Origin: Diploptera punctata | Taxonomy: Eukaryota; Arthropoda; Insecta; Blattodea; Blaberidae | Reading direction: 5' to 3' | DNA length: 64,000 bases | NCBI GenBank assembly: GCA_030220185.1 | Contig: JASPKZ010007288.1 | Location: forward strand, 1,128,001 to 1,192,000 | Shown: positions 13,313-25,062 of the stretch, in pieces | Layout: the number at the start of each line of letters is the position of its first letter | Position numbering within the stretch: the first letter of the stretch is position 1 | The notes under the pieces: model-generated | What the model saw: only the letters and a program-made list of their open reading frames with translations | What the model was told of the DNA's origin: nothing | The model's database searches: none | Translations under genes and position numbers: made by a program

Positions 13313-13836
13313 TTAGAACATACTCTATATTGGCTGCACTGGAACACGTCTTTGTTGTTGTATAGAATGTTCGTTTATATCAATATAACTGCCACGTCTC
13401 CAAGCTAGGTATGTAGTTAAATATCATAGAAAAATATATTGAAGTAATCATTAGCAAAATGTAAAACTCATTATAAATGGTGGGAAATAATTTAAAAATG
13501 AACTCTAAGAATAATATTTGATAGGATTTTATGAAGGAATCAGAAAGTCGCGCTAACATCAGATGATTCATCCTAAATAATTATATATTTTCTAAATTTA
13601 AAATATAGTTTTAAGAATATTTTGTTTTACATATTTTAGATGATTCAGTGTCCCAGGGAAAAATATCAGCTAAACAAATCAAAGCTGAGTGTACCAAAGG
13701 AAATGAAAATCGTGTTATTATTTAAATATTTATTATTTAAATTTTTAAATAGTTACCATTTAAAATTATATTTTTGTATAATAGAAGTTTGTTCATTAAC
13801 AAATTAAAAATGTGTAATAATTTCCATTAACACAAA
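13313..13836. other. Non-coding stretch
   Basis: Very AT-rich; no gene or repeat recognised. Confidence 0.4.
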
Positions 13837-13838
13837 TG

Positions 13839-13899
<61 letters not shown>

Positions 13900-13906
13900 A
13901 TATACA
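13837..13906. repeat. (TA)n microsatellite
   Basis: About 70 bases of TA repeats with one interruption. They abut the 3' end of the neighbouring SINE-A copy. Confidence 0.95.
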
Positions 13907-13911
13907 CACAT

Positions 13912-14249
13912 TCATCCATAGTAATACCGCCCGAAGGCAGGTCCTTTCACTGCAATCATAGCATTTTCATGCTATGCTTGTAGCTTTATTAGGAAATTAT
14001 AAGTGAGGTAGCTTCCCGTTGCTTTCCACACCGGTGAAGGATGACGATAACGATGATAATGATAAGGATGATAATGATGGCCATATGATTTCGGGGACCG
14101 TTTGGGCCTTAAAGTATTCTTGACATTTGTCTTACAGGTGAGGAAAACCCCGATAAATACCTCACCCAGAAAAGCTGCCCCGACCGGGGATCGAACCCGG
14201 GCCCGTTGCGTGATAAGGCAGCACGCTACCTCGAGACGACAGCGGTGGA
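13912..14249 (-). mobile_element. SINE-A copy 1, full length
   Basis: Read on the minus strand it starts with a tRNA-like head: 'TCCACCGCTGT', an A-box-like 'TCTCGAGGTAGCGTGCTGCC', and a perfect B box 'GGGTTCGATCCCCGG'. The body follows with 'CCTCACCTGTAAGACAA', 'CCCAAACGGTCCCCGAAATC' and a (CAT)n run. It ends 'TGCCTTCGGGCGGTATTAC'. RNA polymerase III promoter boxes in the head and no coding capacity define a tRNA-derived SINE. Five more copies occur in the window. Confidence 0.9.
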
Positions 14250-14254
14250 CTATG

Positions 14255-14295
<41 letters not shown>

Positions 14296-14310
14296 AATTG
14301 TGTGTGTGTG
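14255..14310. repeat. (TA)n(TG)n compound microsatellite
   Basis: A TA tract passes into TG repeats. It separates two SINE-A copies lying head to head. Confidence 0.92.
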
Positions 14311-14406
14311 GGGAAAGCAACGGGGAGCTACCACACCTACAATTCCCTAGTAAAGCAGCAAGCATGGCAGTGAAGGACCTGCCTTCGGACACAATTACTT
14401 TGGATA
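14310..14406 (+). mobile_element. SINE-A copy 2, 3' part
   Basis: Only the last ~95 bases of SINE-A are present ('GGGAAAGCAACGGGGAGCTA' through 'CCTGCCTTCGG'). The orientation is opposite to copy 1, and the tRNA head is absent. Confidence 0.85.
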
Positions 14407-15050
14407 TATATATTACAAACATCAGTCATGTAACATACGTTGGCGAGCCATATTGTGAAAAGTAATTATAGGGTATCTCTTCCCTGACTATGTTGGTTTT
14501 ACAGGTCCTGGTGTTAAACTTAATAAACTGGGTTAAATCCTTTTAAAAAGCTTTTGGAGGAATCCTGGTAGAAACCGCTAATAAATAGGTTGGCGACCAA
14601 TTAGAAGAACATACTTCAAACGAAACGTGCTATATTTTAATAGCGTGTAGTATAAATTAAATAAGTCCACCGCTTTGGCCTGGGGATATCTCGTTCTTCG
14701 CATGGAGCTGGTGCCGATTTGATACCAGGATGAGGTGTGTTCGGTATTTTACTGACCTCTAAGACAACTGTAGGGAACCTGTAAGGCACAAATGTCCCCA
14801 GATACCATCCGGTCATCACAAACATTCATATTACATTCGCCTTGCTTAGTGTCAATTGTGTGTCTTAACTAAACATGTTTGATTTTTTTCAGAGCATTGA
14901 GTTGATTACAAATTTAGGGAGGACTTCGATGCATTTGTGTAATCGATAAAAATGTGGTACATTCCTATCCTCATTCGTCGCATTCTTGTAAGTCCCGGCT
15001 GAAGCGGGACATCTAACAGTAACTATAAAAGAAACTATTTAACTAAGTTA
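14407..15050. other. Non-coding, possible old SINE at 14665-14830
   Basis: The stretch from 'CCACCGCTTTGGCCTGG' (about 14669) resembles a SINE head and has a possible B-box-like 'GATTTGATACCAGG'. No second copy was seen in the window, so the assignment is weak. The rest is unremarkable. Confidence 0.3.
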
Positions 15051-15052
15051 AA

Positions 15053-15053
15053 T

Positions 15054-15086
<33 letters not shown>

Positions 15087-15112
15087 GAGAGAGAAGAGAG
15101 AGAGGAGAGAGA

Positions 15113-15147
<35 letters not shown>

Positions 15148-15162
15148 ATAGAGAGAAATGAA
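15053..15162. repeat. (GA)n microsatellite
   Basis: About 110 bases of GA repeats with scattered GGA interruptions. The Ser-Leu frame on the minus strand is an artefact. Confidence 0.96.
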
Positions 15163-18100
15163 ATAATGGAAAGAAGGGGGAAAAAGGATATGTTTGGAAA
15201 ACTGAGGAATGCGGCGTAAGAACATTGTATGTTTTTATATGCCAGGCAATGGTATATTCAAAAATAGTAGATAAAAAATAACACCGCTTGTATCCGAATC
15301 ACGAAAGAAAAACGAATAATTTATTAATGTGCATTGCTAAAATCTTCATGAAAATATTTAACGTAAAAACATGATATGCCTGATTTTAAAAGTGCAAAAT
15401 TTTAAAAATCTCCTCCTGGGAAAATTAAGACTTGGTTATAGAATCTGAAGTTTCTCGTGGTCGTATAAGAACATCAAGTCTACGTTATGGTCTGTGAACA
15501 AAATTTAATTGGCATTTCATATTCAATTAATTCTTAGGTTACCTACTAGATACCTCTTTGAAGCGATGAGCTCACCACATGCCACTCTCTATGGTATACA
15601 GGGAAATATGTGTAGGTAGTTTGGCTTGGTTAAGTAACATCCACTGGGGATGTACGGATACAGGCAAAAATGAAGAATAAAATTTTGTTTTCTCTTTCTT
15701 CCAAGTTTTATAACGAAATTATTGTATTTATATTCCATTTAATAATATATAGAAAAACATTAAATTTGAAAATAAAGTTGTTCAACTTCGTTATTAGTTT
15801 AAAATATATTTGTTTCTACAAAGTATTTTTTTAATTATGCGAGACATTATGGATGTCAATCTAGAAACATTTTTGTCATGTAAATGTAGAATAAAAATTT
15901 AGCATGCCTGCATGACCAACATGAATATATTGTAGAGTACGTTTGACTCAAGAAATAATGTCACACTCAACTTGTAAAATATGACTGGCTGTTATATGTG
16001 ACGTCATATGCTGGGGCAATGGGCAGGATTACATTTGTGTTATGTCTGGATAATGTAGAGGACAAACCATAGTTCTTGTATGTACTAAATTCAGCCATCT
16101 TGATAATTAGTTAATAGACTTCGAGTATTCCAGTGACAACTTTCAAATATTGACTAAAAATAATGCACTACATTCACAGTATTTTATATCATATTTTGTT
16201 TACTACATGTAAAATTGTTGAAAAATGTAATATTACAGTATCATACAGAGTATTGTCACCTCAACATCCAACATTGATAAACTTAATTAGTAATTTACAA
16301 TTTACGAAGGTACTAAGTATAAAATATGTGGGGATAAATAATCCACAATCTGAGATATCCACTAACATCTTGTTGCCTCTGCTGCAACTTCTGAAGATAA
16401 CGCTGGATACTTCTGTTCAAATGAGCGAAGCTGAGCTTAACTTTCATCTGGTGAAAGCAGTTTTATGATGATATGTAGATTTATTTGAAATTGCAATATA
16501 GCTGATAAAGATTACAGAATCTGTCAATATAAAAAACTAAGAGGTTAACTTTCTTCCGAATAGTGTTTGGATTTTGGCCCGTTGGTTTTGTGTATTTGAC
16601 AGATCAAAATAAATTAATAAATATCAAATGCACTTTGTACTTACAAATGTTTAATAAACTGTGAACAATATTATACCATTCTGAACTTCATCTTCCGCAA
16701 ATTCAACAGGATCGCAGTTGAGTCTGTACACAACCGCTCTTAGATAATTGTCATGTAATTGTTATTTTTGTACAATTCTTACTTCCCCGCAATTTCTGCG
16801 ACAAATTATAGATGTTACTGTTACTGAAAAAACCTAATGTCTAAGCGGACATTCAAAATTATGTCACGTGTATGGACACATCTTTGAGGATGGTAATTAC
16901 TGGATGTCAAGACCTTATCACTATAACTGAGATGAGCAAAATAACGCAACCCACAATTTTATAAAATCTGATGTAGGTATCGTTCGTTATGGAATTATAC
17001 TGAATTCCTGATATTTGCAGTACATTAGCCACACAAGGTTTTTCGCACAAAATCAAATATTAAATAGTACTGATTAGAAACTTCCTGCATCCTACATCCT
17101 TTTTTGGGAAAGGGCCACTGTCGTTAAAGTGAATTTAATTAGTTCAAAATTTAATCAAAATTATTATATTAAACTAATTAATTTTTCATCTGTCAATGCG
17201 ACAACTGGCACTGATTTTCCATCCAATATCTGGTTCGATGGATTTAGCAACTCGAAGCGAACTATCCAGATGACTGTCGGTGATTCGCGTTCTCGTTGCG
17301 CATTTAATATTTTTTATCTTGCAAAACACTTGTCCGCATAGGCCTATGTATGTGCTACCGAAAATGATGCGAAACGAAGTGCATATCTATTTATGTCCGG
17401 ATATTTTTCTCTGGGAAAACAGTCGCGATAGAATTGTAGTAATGGGACATATTTAAACTTATATTTTTAGGTCTGACGCTCATTGAAAACCAACGCACTC
17501 CATTTGCAGATCATCGCGGATCTCGTCTATGTTAATGGAGAAAGGGGAAGAAAAGATATTGAAACTTATAACATTCTCATTCGCACATTCTTAAAAAGTA
17601 ACTGCTGTCCCGAAAGTTTAATTTTAAATTCGGATACCTTATCTTCACGAAATTGACCATCAAATGTATCATATGATAACGCTTTAAGTTGCAGTCTCCT
17701 TAAATACTGAAACTGTTTCACTCCAAAATAAACACACAGCTTTCTTGATTAATTTAAAAAAAATGACTGATTTGTCCACTTTATTTGAAATAATCTACCT
17801 TGGTCTCATACTTTTGTTTTCTCGCCGTTACACTTAGAAGCTATAATTAACACTTATAAAACTCACAAAATTAATTATATTCTTCAAACCTCTCACTAAC
17901 ATAAACACTACAATGTGAGCGTACAACGCAAACTGGAAACAAATTACAAAGTACAAAAATGTAATGATAATAAAAGTCTGACACACACACGCCTTTGAGA
18001 ATAGTAACCGCACGGTCAACAATGTAGGAGCCTTCAAAGCGATGCGCGGTAGGTAGGGTCATAAATAATAATGTGGGCTGAGTGTTTCTTTAAACGGGTG

Positions 18101-18247
18101 TGATTTCTGTATGTTTTGAGTAAGAAGATGATAAGGATAAACTTTCGCAAACACATGTATTAGAAACAGAAAAAGGTTCCCTCTTTCAAGTTTATCTTAT
18201 ACCAAATAGAATTACTTGTTTCATAAATTATATTAGACTATAACTTT
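15163..18247. other. Long non-coding stretch
   Basis: Three kilobases with no supported feature. Frames of 60-101 codons (for example 16163-16468 plus and 17129-17341 plus) lack recognisable motifs and have AT-driven composition, so they are treated as chance. Confidence 0.4.
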
Positions 18248-18248
18248 C

Positions 18249-18346
18249 AAATATCACTGCGGGCCGAATGCAATGTGATAAATATCACTGCGGGCCGCAT
18301 GCGATGTGACAGAGGGCCGCGTGTTGGATATACCTGGTCTAAAGTG
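18249..18346 (-). mobile_element. hAT-like terminus with 31-bp tandem repeat
   Basis: On the minus strand the block begins 'CACTTTAGACCAGG' and continues with 'CCAACACGCGGCCC' and 'GCATGCGGCCCGCAG'. This resembles the well-known ends of hAT elements that carry GGCCCGC blocks. Bases 18249-18279 and 18280-18310 are 31-base direct repeats with three differences. The other end of the element was not found. Confidence 0.5.
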
Positions 18347-18464
18347 ATCATGCGTTGGTGAAGAGCTAGTTAATGCAAGCCGATCAAGTACTCTTGGGAA
18401 AAGAAATAACCTCATGAAATTTCGGTTACTGTATATGGTACCCAGGATCAGCAAAGTTAGAAAA

Positions 18465-18736
18465 TTTATTAACTAACTAACTCACTGGGACTTAAACCCC
18501 CGTAGGTTCATAGTCGCGCGGAAAAATGCTCTCCATATATCCTTATCATTAGTTTTAATATTTTCCAAACAATCTCTGTATAATCAAATTCCCTCAAATC
18601 ATAGTTCATGTTATACTCCCACCTCATTCTTGGCCTATCAACTGGGCGTTTTCCCTTTGGTTTTCCTACAAGAAGCTTCCATGCATGTCTTTCATTCCCC
18701 CATTCGTGCCACATGTCCTGCCCATGGAAGTCTACA
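18465..18736 (-). pseudogene. LINE-1fam 3' fragment
   Basis: The minus strand encodes 'WHEWGNERHAWKLLVGKPKG' and 'KRPVDRPRMRWEYNMNYDLR' (18508-18714), followed by the family's 3' tip and tail at 18470-18520. It is 5'-truncated, with SINE-C sequence abutting its truncated side. Confidence 0.85.
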
Positions 18737-18754
18737 AGACAGGATATTTATTAT

Positions 18755-18955
18755 CTATAGTTAATGCCAGATCCACCTTAAAACCAGGTACAACGACTGG
18801 GGACCAGACATGATTATCACATGTCACACCTACACTTATTGGATGATCGTCCACCTCTGTAATTGATTTATCCTGATGTGAGACCATAACCGACTTGGTT
18901 TGAAGGGTCTGCCCAAAGATATCTTGCCTGGTGGCTGGTAATTTAAGATTTGACA
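18755..18955 (+). mobile_element. SINE-C copy, 3' fragment
   Basis: Matches the second half of the SINE-C copies at 29553 and 57876. Shared blocks are 'ACGACTGGGGACCAGACATG', 'CACATGTCACACCTACACTT' and 'CCACCTCTGTAATTGATT'. The tRNA-like head is missing. Confidence 0.7.
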
Positions 18956-19209
18956 TGGTATTCTTGTTATGCTCATTCGTCTTACGTGAGATTTCCAGTT
19001 GTTTGTGTATTTTCGTACATATTATTCCATCACTGATTGTGTTTGTAATTCTTTGAGAATCTCAGATTCCTTTTATGGTCTTTTCTTGAGTAACCTTGCA
19101 GTACGTCTCATAAATTTCTGCCGCAGTTAGTCTTTGTTTATCTACACTGCGAATTGTCCACGCCGTAACATAATGTGGGTCTGGCCAGTGTTTTATAAAT
19201 TCTAGTTCG

Positions 19210-20035
19210 TGTGTGTTGCTGTACCGTTTTTGGCTTGAAAATATTAATTGTAATTCCTGTTATTCTGTTAAATGTTATAATTTTTTGACTAATATCTTTT
19301 TCCTCTTCGTATGTAACTTAGTATCAGAGATAGTTAAACGTGTTAGTTTGTTCTTATATTTTATTATTAATAACACTTTCCTGCTAAGAGGGTCTTTACT
19401 TAGGAAAGCCATGACTTTAGATTTTTCTGTTGAGATTTTCTGTTGTAGTTTATTGCAATTTGGTGAAAAGAGTGGATTGAACATTAAAGGTCATCTTCTG
19501 AATTCGCTATAAACACAATGGCATCTGCAAATAATAGGGTGTCTAAATTATATAATCTATAAGTGGTATACTGCCATGTGGTTGTAGTCTTCATTCTTTA
19601 ATCGTTGCGTTCATGTATATTATGAAGAGCATGGTGAAAGACCACATTATTTTCTAACTCCTTTGATTAATTGGTCTGCATTCCGAGATTTTATTTTCAA
19701 TCTTAACTTGGATGTAATTATCCTTATAAATATCATATATAGCTTTTATCAGTTGGTCTGGGATCCATCACATTTGAGGATTTATACAAATTTGTTTCTA
19801 TTTACTTTGTCTTCTTCAAGTCAATAAACACCATGTGTGTTTCAATAGTAAACTCTCTGTGTTCTTGTATTAGAATTTCAATAGTGAACTAACCATCTGC
19901 ACAAGATCTTCGGAATCCATTTTGCGCTTCACCTAATAAATTGTATAATAATTACCTAATTTTGATTAGAGTAATTTGGTCTAAATTTTTTATCCTGAGT
20001 CTAAAAAGTTTATTCCTCTGTACATGATTATTATG
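19210..20035 (-). pseudogene. LINE-2fam reverse transcriptase relic
   Basis: Minus-strand translation in shifting frames gives, in order: 'AQNGFRRSCADG' (about 19920), 'HMVFIDLKKTK' (about 19830, the RT block around the first catalytic Asp), an equivalent of the YADD block reading 'FADAIVFIANSEDDL' (about 19530), then 'KLQQKISTEKSKVMAFLSKD' (19275-19484). Several stops and shifts make it dead. Confidence 0.7.
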
Positions 20036-20039
20036 TTGC

Positions 20040-20395
20040 CTTATCTTCTTCTTCTTCTTCTTCGGCTTTCCCCCACTTATAGGTTTGCCGTTTTCAGTTT
20101 CCATTTATCTCTATCATTCTAATCTCCCTCTTCCAAATTCCTATCCTCCATTATTGTTCTGACGTAGGTTTTCCATTTCCATCTTGGTCTACCATGTTTA
20201 TTACTTCCAGGGGGTGACCATTGGTATAAATTTTTTGGCCATCTTTCATTTTCCATTCTTTGTACATGGCCATACCATTTAAGCGTTTAATTTTCAATCC
20301 TCTTAACAACATTTCTCTCCAAAGGAATTCATTTCTTATTTTATCCTGTCTTGTTTTTTGGAGGCTTCTTCTAAAATAATCGAATTCAACATGTT
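20040..20395 (-). pseudogene. LINE C-terminal relic with (GAA)n tail
   Basis: The minus strand encodes pieces such as 'KNEFLWREMLL', 'LNGMAMYKEWKMKDGQKIY' and 'KMEMENLR'. It ends in a (GAA)n tail at 20045-20063, typical of a LINE 3' end. It is adjacent to, but apparently separate from, the RT relic before it. Confidence 0.55.
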
Positions 20396-20633
20396 GCCTG
20401 ATCTAATGTTCTAAAACAACCTAGTTTTTAAGAACAAGATTACATATCCCTTTAAATTAATAATTATGTAAATTGCATTATTCATCTTATAGGCTGAACA
20501 TATTTATTGTATTTAGAGTACATCATATGAAGTGCGACAAATAAATTGGGTTAGAACTTTACAGAACACTAGCATTTTTTCATTTGTTAGTTAAAATAGT
20601 GCATTTTAACTCTGCCTACTTAAATAAAGAATT

Positions 20634-20649
20634 CTTATTATTATTATTA

Positions 20650-20711
<62 letters not shown>
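20634..20711. repeat. (ATT)n microsatellite
   Basis: ATT tract of about 78 bases ending exactly where the next LINE fragment begins. Confidence 0.95.
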
Positions 20712-20712
<1 letters not shown>

Positions 20713-21775
20713 GTATCCTGCTGGAGTTCGGAATTCCTAAAAAGTTAGTTAGACTTATACGAATGTGTCTAAATGGCTCTAAGAGTAGGGTGCGTGTAGG
20801 CAAACAGTTTTCAGACACTTTTGTAATCCAGAATGAGTTGAAGCAAGGAGATGCACTATCCCCTCTACTATTTAATTTTGTACTAGAGCATGCCATTAAA
20901 TCTTTAGAGAATGAGGAAGGCTTACAAATAAATGGTATCAATAAGCTGTTAGTTTATGCTGATGATGTAGTACTACTGGCCGGTAGCGAGGAGATACCAA
21001 AGGCCAAAACGCACACACTATTGAGTAACACTAAGAAATTAGGACTGGAAGTAAATATCAGTAAAACTAAATATATGGTCACACGTAGAAATTCAGTATA
21101 TAATAGAAATGGACAGCTAATGACAAATGAGGGAAATTTTGAGGAAGTGGCTGAATTCAAATACCTAGGAACAATAATCACAAATAGGAATGAGACGCAC
21201 AAAGAAATTAAACATAGGCTCAATTCTGGAAATGCATACTATTATGCATTGCAGATACTTTTGATGTCCCACTCCTTTCAAAAAATGTTAAGCTGAAAAT
21301 ATATAAAACTATTATTCTACCAGTTATATTATATGGGTGCGAAACATGGACTCTTACTTTAAGGAGGAAAGTAGATTACGAGTATTTGAGAACAAGGTAC
21401 TTAGGAAAATTTTTGGACCAAAGAGAGATGAACAGACAGGTGAATGGAGAAGACTAATAACAATTAACTACATGGTCTGTATAGGAAGCCAGATATAATA
21501 AGAACAGTTAAGTCTCGTAGACTGCGATGGGCAGTGCATGTTGCACGTATGGGGAATGAAAGACTTGCATGGAAGCTTCCTGTAGGAAAGCCAGAGGGAA
21601 AACGCCCAGTTGGTAGACCAAGAATGAGGTGGGAGAACAACATTAACTATGATTTGAGGGAAGTACATTATACAGGGAATGATTGGAAAGCATTAACTCA
21701 GGATAGGGATTTATGGAGAGCTTATGTCCGCGCGGCCATGAACCTACGGGTTCGATAGTGCCAGTGAGTAAGTAA
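20712..21775 (+). pseudogene. LINE-1fam RT fragment, least decayed copy
   Basis: A frame of 177 codons (20763-21296) covers RT palm and thumb: 'LKQGDALSPLLFNFVLEHAI', the intact catalytic 'LLVYADDVVLLAG', 'KLGLEVNISKTKYMV' and 'FKYLGTIITNRNETHKEIKH'. A shift near 21280 is followed by 'VILYGCETWTLTL', 'KIFGPKRDEQTGEW' and, at 21534-21758, 'GKRPVGRPRMRWENNINYDL' to a stop. The 3' tail 'GTGCCAGTGAGTAAGTAAGTA' matches other copies. The endonuclease is absent because of 5' truncation at the ATT tract. Confidence 0.9.
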
Positions 21776-21935
21776 GTATAGAAGTATTATTATTTATTAT
21801 TATTATTATTATTTACGCCTTTGTCAGTTTATACTTATTTTTAGTAAATAGGGCTTATTCAAACTAGTAAATGAATAACAATAAAATAATAAATATCACA
21901 CGTGATTTATTTATATCACATTATGTAAATGAATT

Positions 21936-22247
21936 AGGGGCACGCCGTAGCGTAGTGGTTAAGGCACTGAGCTACAAGCCGAAGGTTCGAGGGTTCAAGT
22001 CCCGTTGCGGTCAGGATTTTTAAACTGACCCAAACCCTCTGGCGGCACTATGGCCCTGGGGTCGACTCAGCCTCTGACGGAAATGAGTACCAGACGCTTG
22101 TTCTGGGGGTAATGGCTGCCGTCACGCAGGGCTGAACAACACGGCTGACATAAAGTGCCGATTTTCTAGGAAAAAGTGGGAACCTTAACCTCCTACTACC
22201 CTAAGGGCCTCCGGGCCTGTTGTGGGGATCACTTTAATTTACTTTTG
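21936..22247 (+). mobile_element. SINE-B copy 1, full length with 12-bp TSD
   Basis: The head has a clear A box 'TAGCGTAGTGGTTAAGGCA' and B box 'GGGTTCAAGTCCC'. The body holds 'CTGGCGGCACTATGGCCCTG' and 'GAGTACCAGACGCTTGTTCT'. The flanks repeat TGTAAATGAATT perfectly at 21924-21935 and 22248-22259, a textbook LINE-machinery target-site duplication that fixes both ends. Length is 312 bases with no coding capacity. Confidence 0.95.
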
Positions 22248-22337
22248 TGTAAATGAATTTATAAGAAATTATATTGATAGTAATGAATGATAATGAGCTA
22301 CATGACCTTAATGTTGATTCATATAAGCATTATAAAC

Positions 22338-22445
22338 AAATACTCTTCGTAGATTGCGCTGGACAAGAATGATAGCAAAGTATGGAAACATCTTGGCAAG
22401 GCACCCGAAGGTAGGCCGAGAGAATAACATTAACCATAACTATTT
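22338..22445 (+). mobile_element. LINE-1fam scrap, internally deleted
   Basis: About 100 bases ('CGTAGATTGCGCTGGACAAG' through 'GAGAATAACATTAACCATAA') align with the LINE-1fam C-terminal region, with gaps. Confidence 0.6.
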
Positions 22446-23123
22446 TTTATTATTTTTTACCAATATTCGAGAATTAACTATGTGCTATCAGGCCCTTTAA
22501 TGTCGTGAAATTAAATTTAAAAACAAATATGAATATCAGCTTTCCACACTTACAAAAAATGTCAAAGTGAGTAGATGTTAAATATGAGAGTCGCAATGTT
22601 TCGCATGAATTATCCGTCATATACGGATATTCAACATTTAGACCCTTTAATATCTTAATTTAATATTTAATTCGCCGAATGGAAACAAAATGAATTAGTG
22701 GTAGTAAATTAGAAACAATTAGACATATTTAATGAGATTAATACGATATATGTCCGTTGCAGAAAAAAATGTATTTTCAGTATTTCCCAGACAGTTGAAT
22801 CCAAACTGTGAGGGCATAATTGTCACATTGCATTATTCTCTTTGCTAAAAATATAATTTATATCAAGTCTACAATGAATCACTACCATAAAAAATTCATG
22901 ACTATACTTCATAGAAGCCAAATGCAAAATACTCAACCGCGCTTTAATGTTTCACTTCAAAAATGTAGACACTATAAATATATAAATAAATATATATGTA
23001 TATAATTAAGAAACTTTTCTTGATTCAGTGGCCAGAGGCCGAACTTGAATCCATGACGCGGACAACCCAATAAAGCTTTCATAATCATATTTATATCCGC
23101 GAAAATATACAGTATAACATATA
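22446..23123. other. Non-coding stretch
   Basis: AT-rich; no supported feature. Confidence 0.4.
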
Positions 23124-23124
23124 A

Positions 23125-23401
23125 ATCCATCCATAGTAATTCTGCCCGATGGCAGGTCTTTCACTGCTATGCTCTGCTAGGTAATTATAGGTGTGGTAGC
23201 TTCCCACACCGGTGAAAAATGAAGAAAATGATGGCCGGATGATTTTCGGGGACTGTAAGGCCCTCAGCTTCCTGACATTTGTTTTACAGGTGAGGAAAAA
23301 CCCCAAAAGAAAACTCACCCAGGAGCCTGTCCCGACTGGGAATCGAACACGGGGCCTGCTGCTTCAGAAGCAGCACGTTCCTTCGCGACCACAGCGGTGG
23401 A
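23125..23401 (-). mobile_element. SINE-A copy 3
   Basis: Full layout on the minus strand: the head at 23330-23401 has a degraded B box, the 'CCTCACCTGTAAAACAAATG' block lies mid-element, and the conserved 3' end is at 23125-23160. Divergence and small deletions suggest an older copy than the one at 59917. Confidence 0.85.
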
Positions 23402-23412
23402 CATAATTATAT

Positions 23413-24029
23413 ATATATTTTTTTTTCATGCCATATGACCTTCACTCGTAAATGTCAAATTATAATAATAACTTCGAAATAAAAAGCGTTACTGCTACAA
23501 ATATTTTCATTAAAATTATTTTCCTGTTATTTTCCTGCGTAAGTTGGTACTGCGAGCGATGTTTCGCTGCCTCTTATGAGAAGAATTGTTCATAAAAAAA
23601 TAATAATTATTGTTTGGACTGACAGCCAGATTTGAGAAGTATAACGCATAACTTTAGAAATCTGCGGTTTAAATCCCGGTTCAGGCGTTTATTTTTCTTT
23701 TCATGTGATATATATTTTTCTCGTGCCGTATTTGACCTTCATTGATAAATGTAAAAATTAAAATATAACCTTGAAATAAAGAGTGTTACTATTATGAAGT
23801 AAAATATTGTCATTAAAAGTGTTTTTTTTATTGAAGCCGTACGATGGCACTTCCAGCGATGTTTCGCTGCTTCTTATGATAGAGAAATGTATGCCTATAT
23901 AAAGAAAAAAAAAATGATTGGGCTGTGAACCAGAGTGGAGAATTAGGTATCTCACTAACAATATCTTTAGAAGTCTGGGGTTTAATTCCCAGTTCAAGCT
24001 TTTATTTTTCTTTTCATGTGATATATAAA
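23413..24029 (+). repeat. Tandem dimer of a ~300-bp unit with tRNA-like segment (family E)
   Basis: Copy 1 (about 23413-23712) and copy 2 (about 23713-24029) align throughout: 'TGACCTTCATTGATAAATG', 'GCGATGTTTCGCTGC(C/T)TCTTATGA' and the terminal 'TTTATTTTTCTTTTCATGTG'. Each copy contains, near its end, a tRNA-like stretch with a B-box resembling 'GGTTTAAATCCC' or 'GGTTTAATTCCC' (23614-23685 and 23919-23997). Related single segments appear near 40490, 43440 (minus) and 46910. It could be a dimeric SINE or a short satellite; I do not recognise the family. Confidence 0.7.
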
Positions 24030-24764
24030 TATTTATTCTTATTTAACAACTCTTTCCACTGTTTAGTTATTTTAGCCTTTTCGGTTGACAATGACTTGGC
24101 GGAAGAAGATATACAGGGCTTTGAAATACCTTCGTGGATGAGTATTGAACTCTATACCACAGACATCTCCGAGACAACACGAACATCGGTTGACAACGGT
24201 CAAAATAGCGATTGATGTGCCTTCTAAAATTGGTGTCAAATTCGAATTGGTATTGGTCATCAAGTGTGGATAAAAATAGACCAGGCACGGCCTGTTCTTA
24301 TCAAGTTTACTAGCTACAGGAAGAAAAGGGAAGTAAAAAAAACAATTGAAGTGCAGTAGTATAACACCAAGTCAAGACCTTGCTTAAAGATATATAAACT
24401 CTTAATAGGCTGTATTTCCAAACATGGTGCCAGTAATGTGTGGACTATTCATAGTATGTAATGAGTTAAACGCGTCGTAGTCCGGGCTTCCAACATGTTA
24501 TTTCTTACGAAAACGTACAGTGAAAATGACCAATTATCATTTTTAAGGCTAATTGTTAATAGTATATGTTATTAACGTATCAGTAGTGAAGTGTTATCAC
24601 TTTTATTTGTAATTTTATTTATAATACTTTAAGTAACGTTTTCGCATAAATAATTATGTTATTGTGACGATAGAAATCATTAATCCATCCACACCGCTTT
24701 AAATCCACAATACTGTGAAAAGGGAACAGTATTCATTATTTGAATCATCACGATATTTTAACAT
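24030..24764. other. Non-coding stretch
   Basis: No recognised gene or repeat. Confidence 0.4.
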
Positions 24765-25062
24765 CATAAAGAGTATCATGGGCTAGTGGTCAGCGTTTCT
24801 AACTACATACCTTGAGGTCGCGTGTTCGATTACTGATCGGACCATAAAAATGTTCTTTAAGGGAATTATTTGTGTGGTTGCCCATGTTCTGGGATTTGGG
24901 TAAAATCGATCGCTTCATTTTCATTTATCACTGATCAGATCAACGGGGTAACTAATTCTGCCAGGCAACGAAAGAAATGGATCGTAATTCCGCCAATGCT
25001 AGGGAGAAAGACATGTCATAAACGACAGCCTGGTGGCATGGCACAAAAAAATTTCCACCTTT
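24765..25062 (+). mobile_element. Candidate SINE-D
   Basis: Begins with an A-box-like 'TGGGCTAGTGGTCAGCG' and a B box 'GTGTTCGATTACTGATCGGA' about 50 bases apart, as in tRNA-derived SINEs. A GC-richer body follows and ends in an A-rich stretch ('CACAAAAAAATTTCCACC'). Only one copy is present, and no clear target duplication was found. Confidence 0.5.

Noticed and set aside
15043..15225. Ser/Leu-rich minus frame
   Set aside because: It is the complement of the (GA)n microsatellite.
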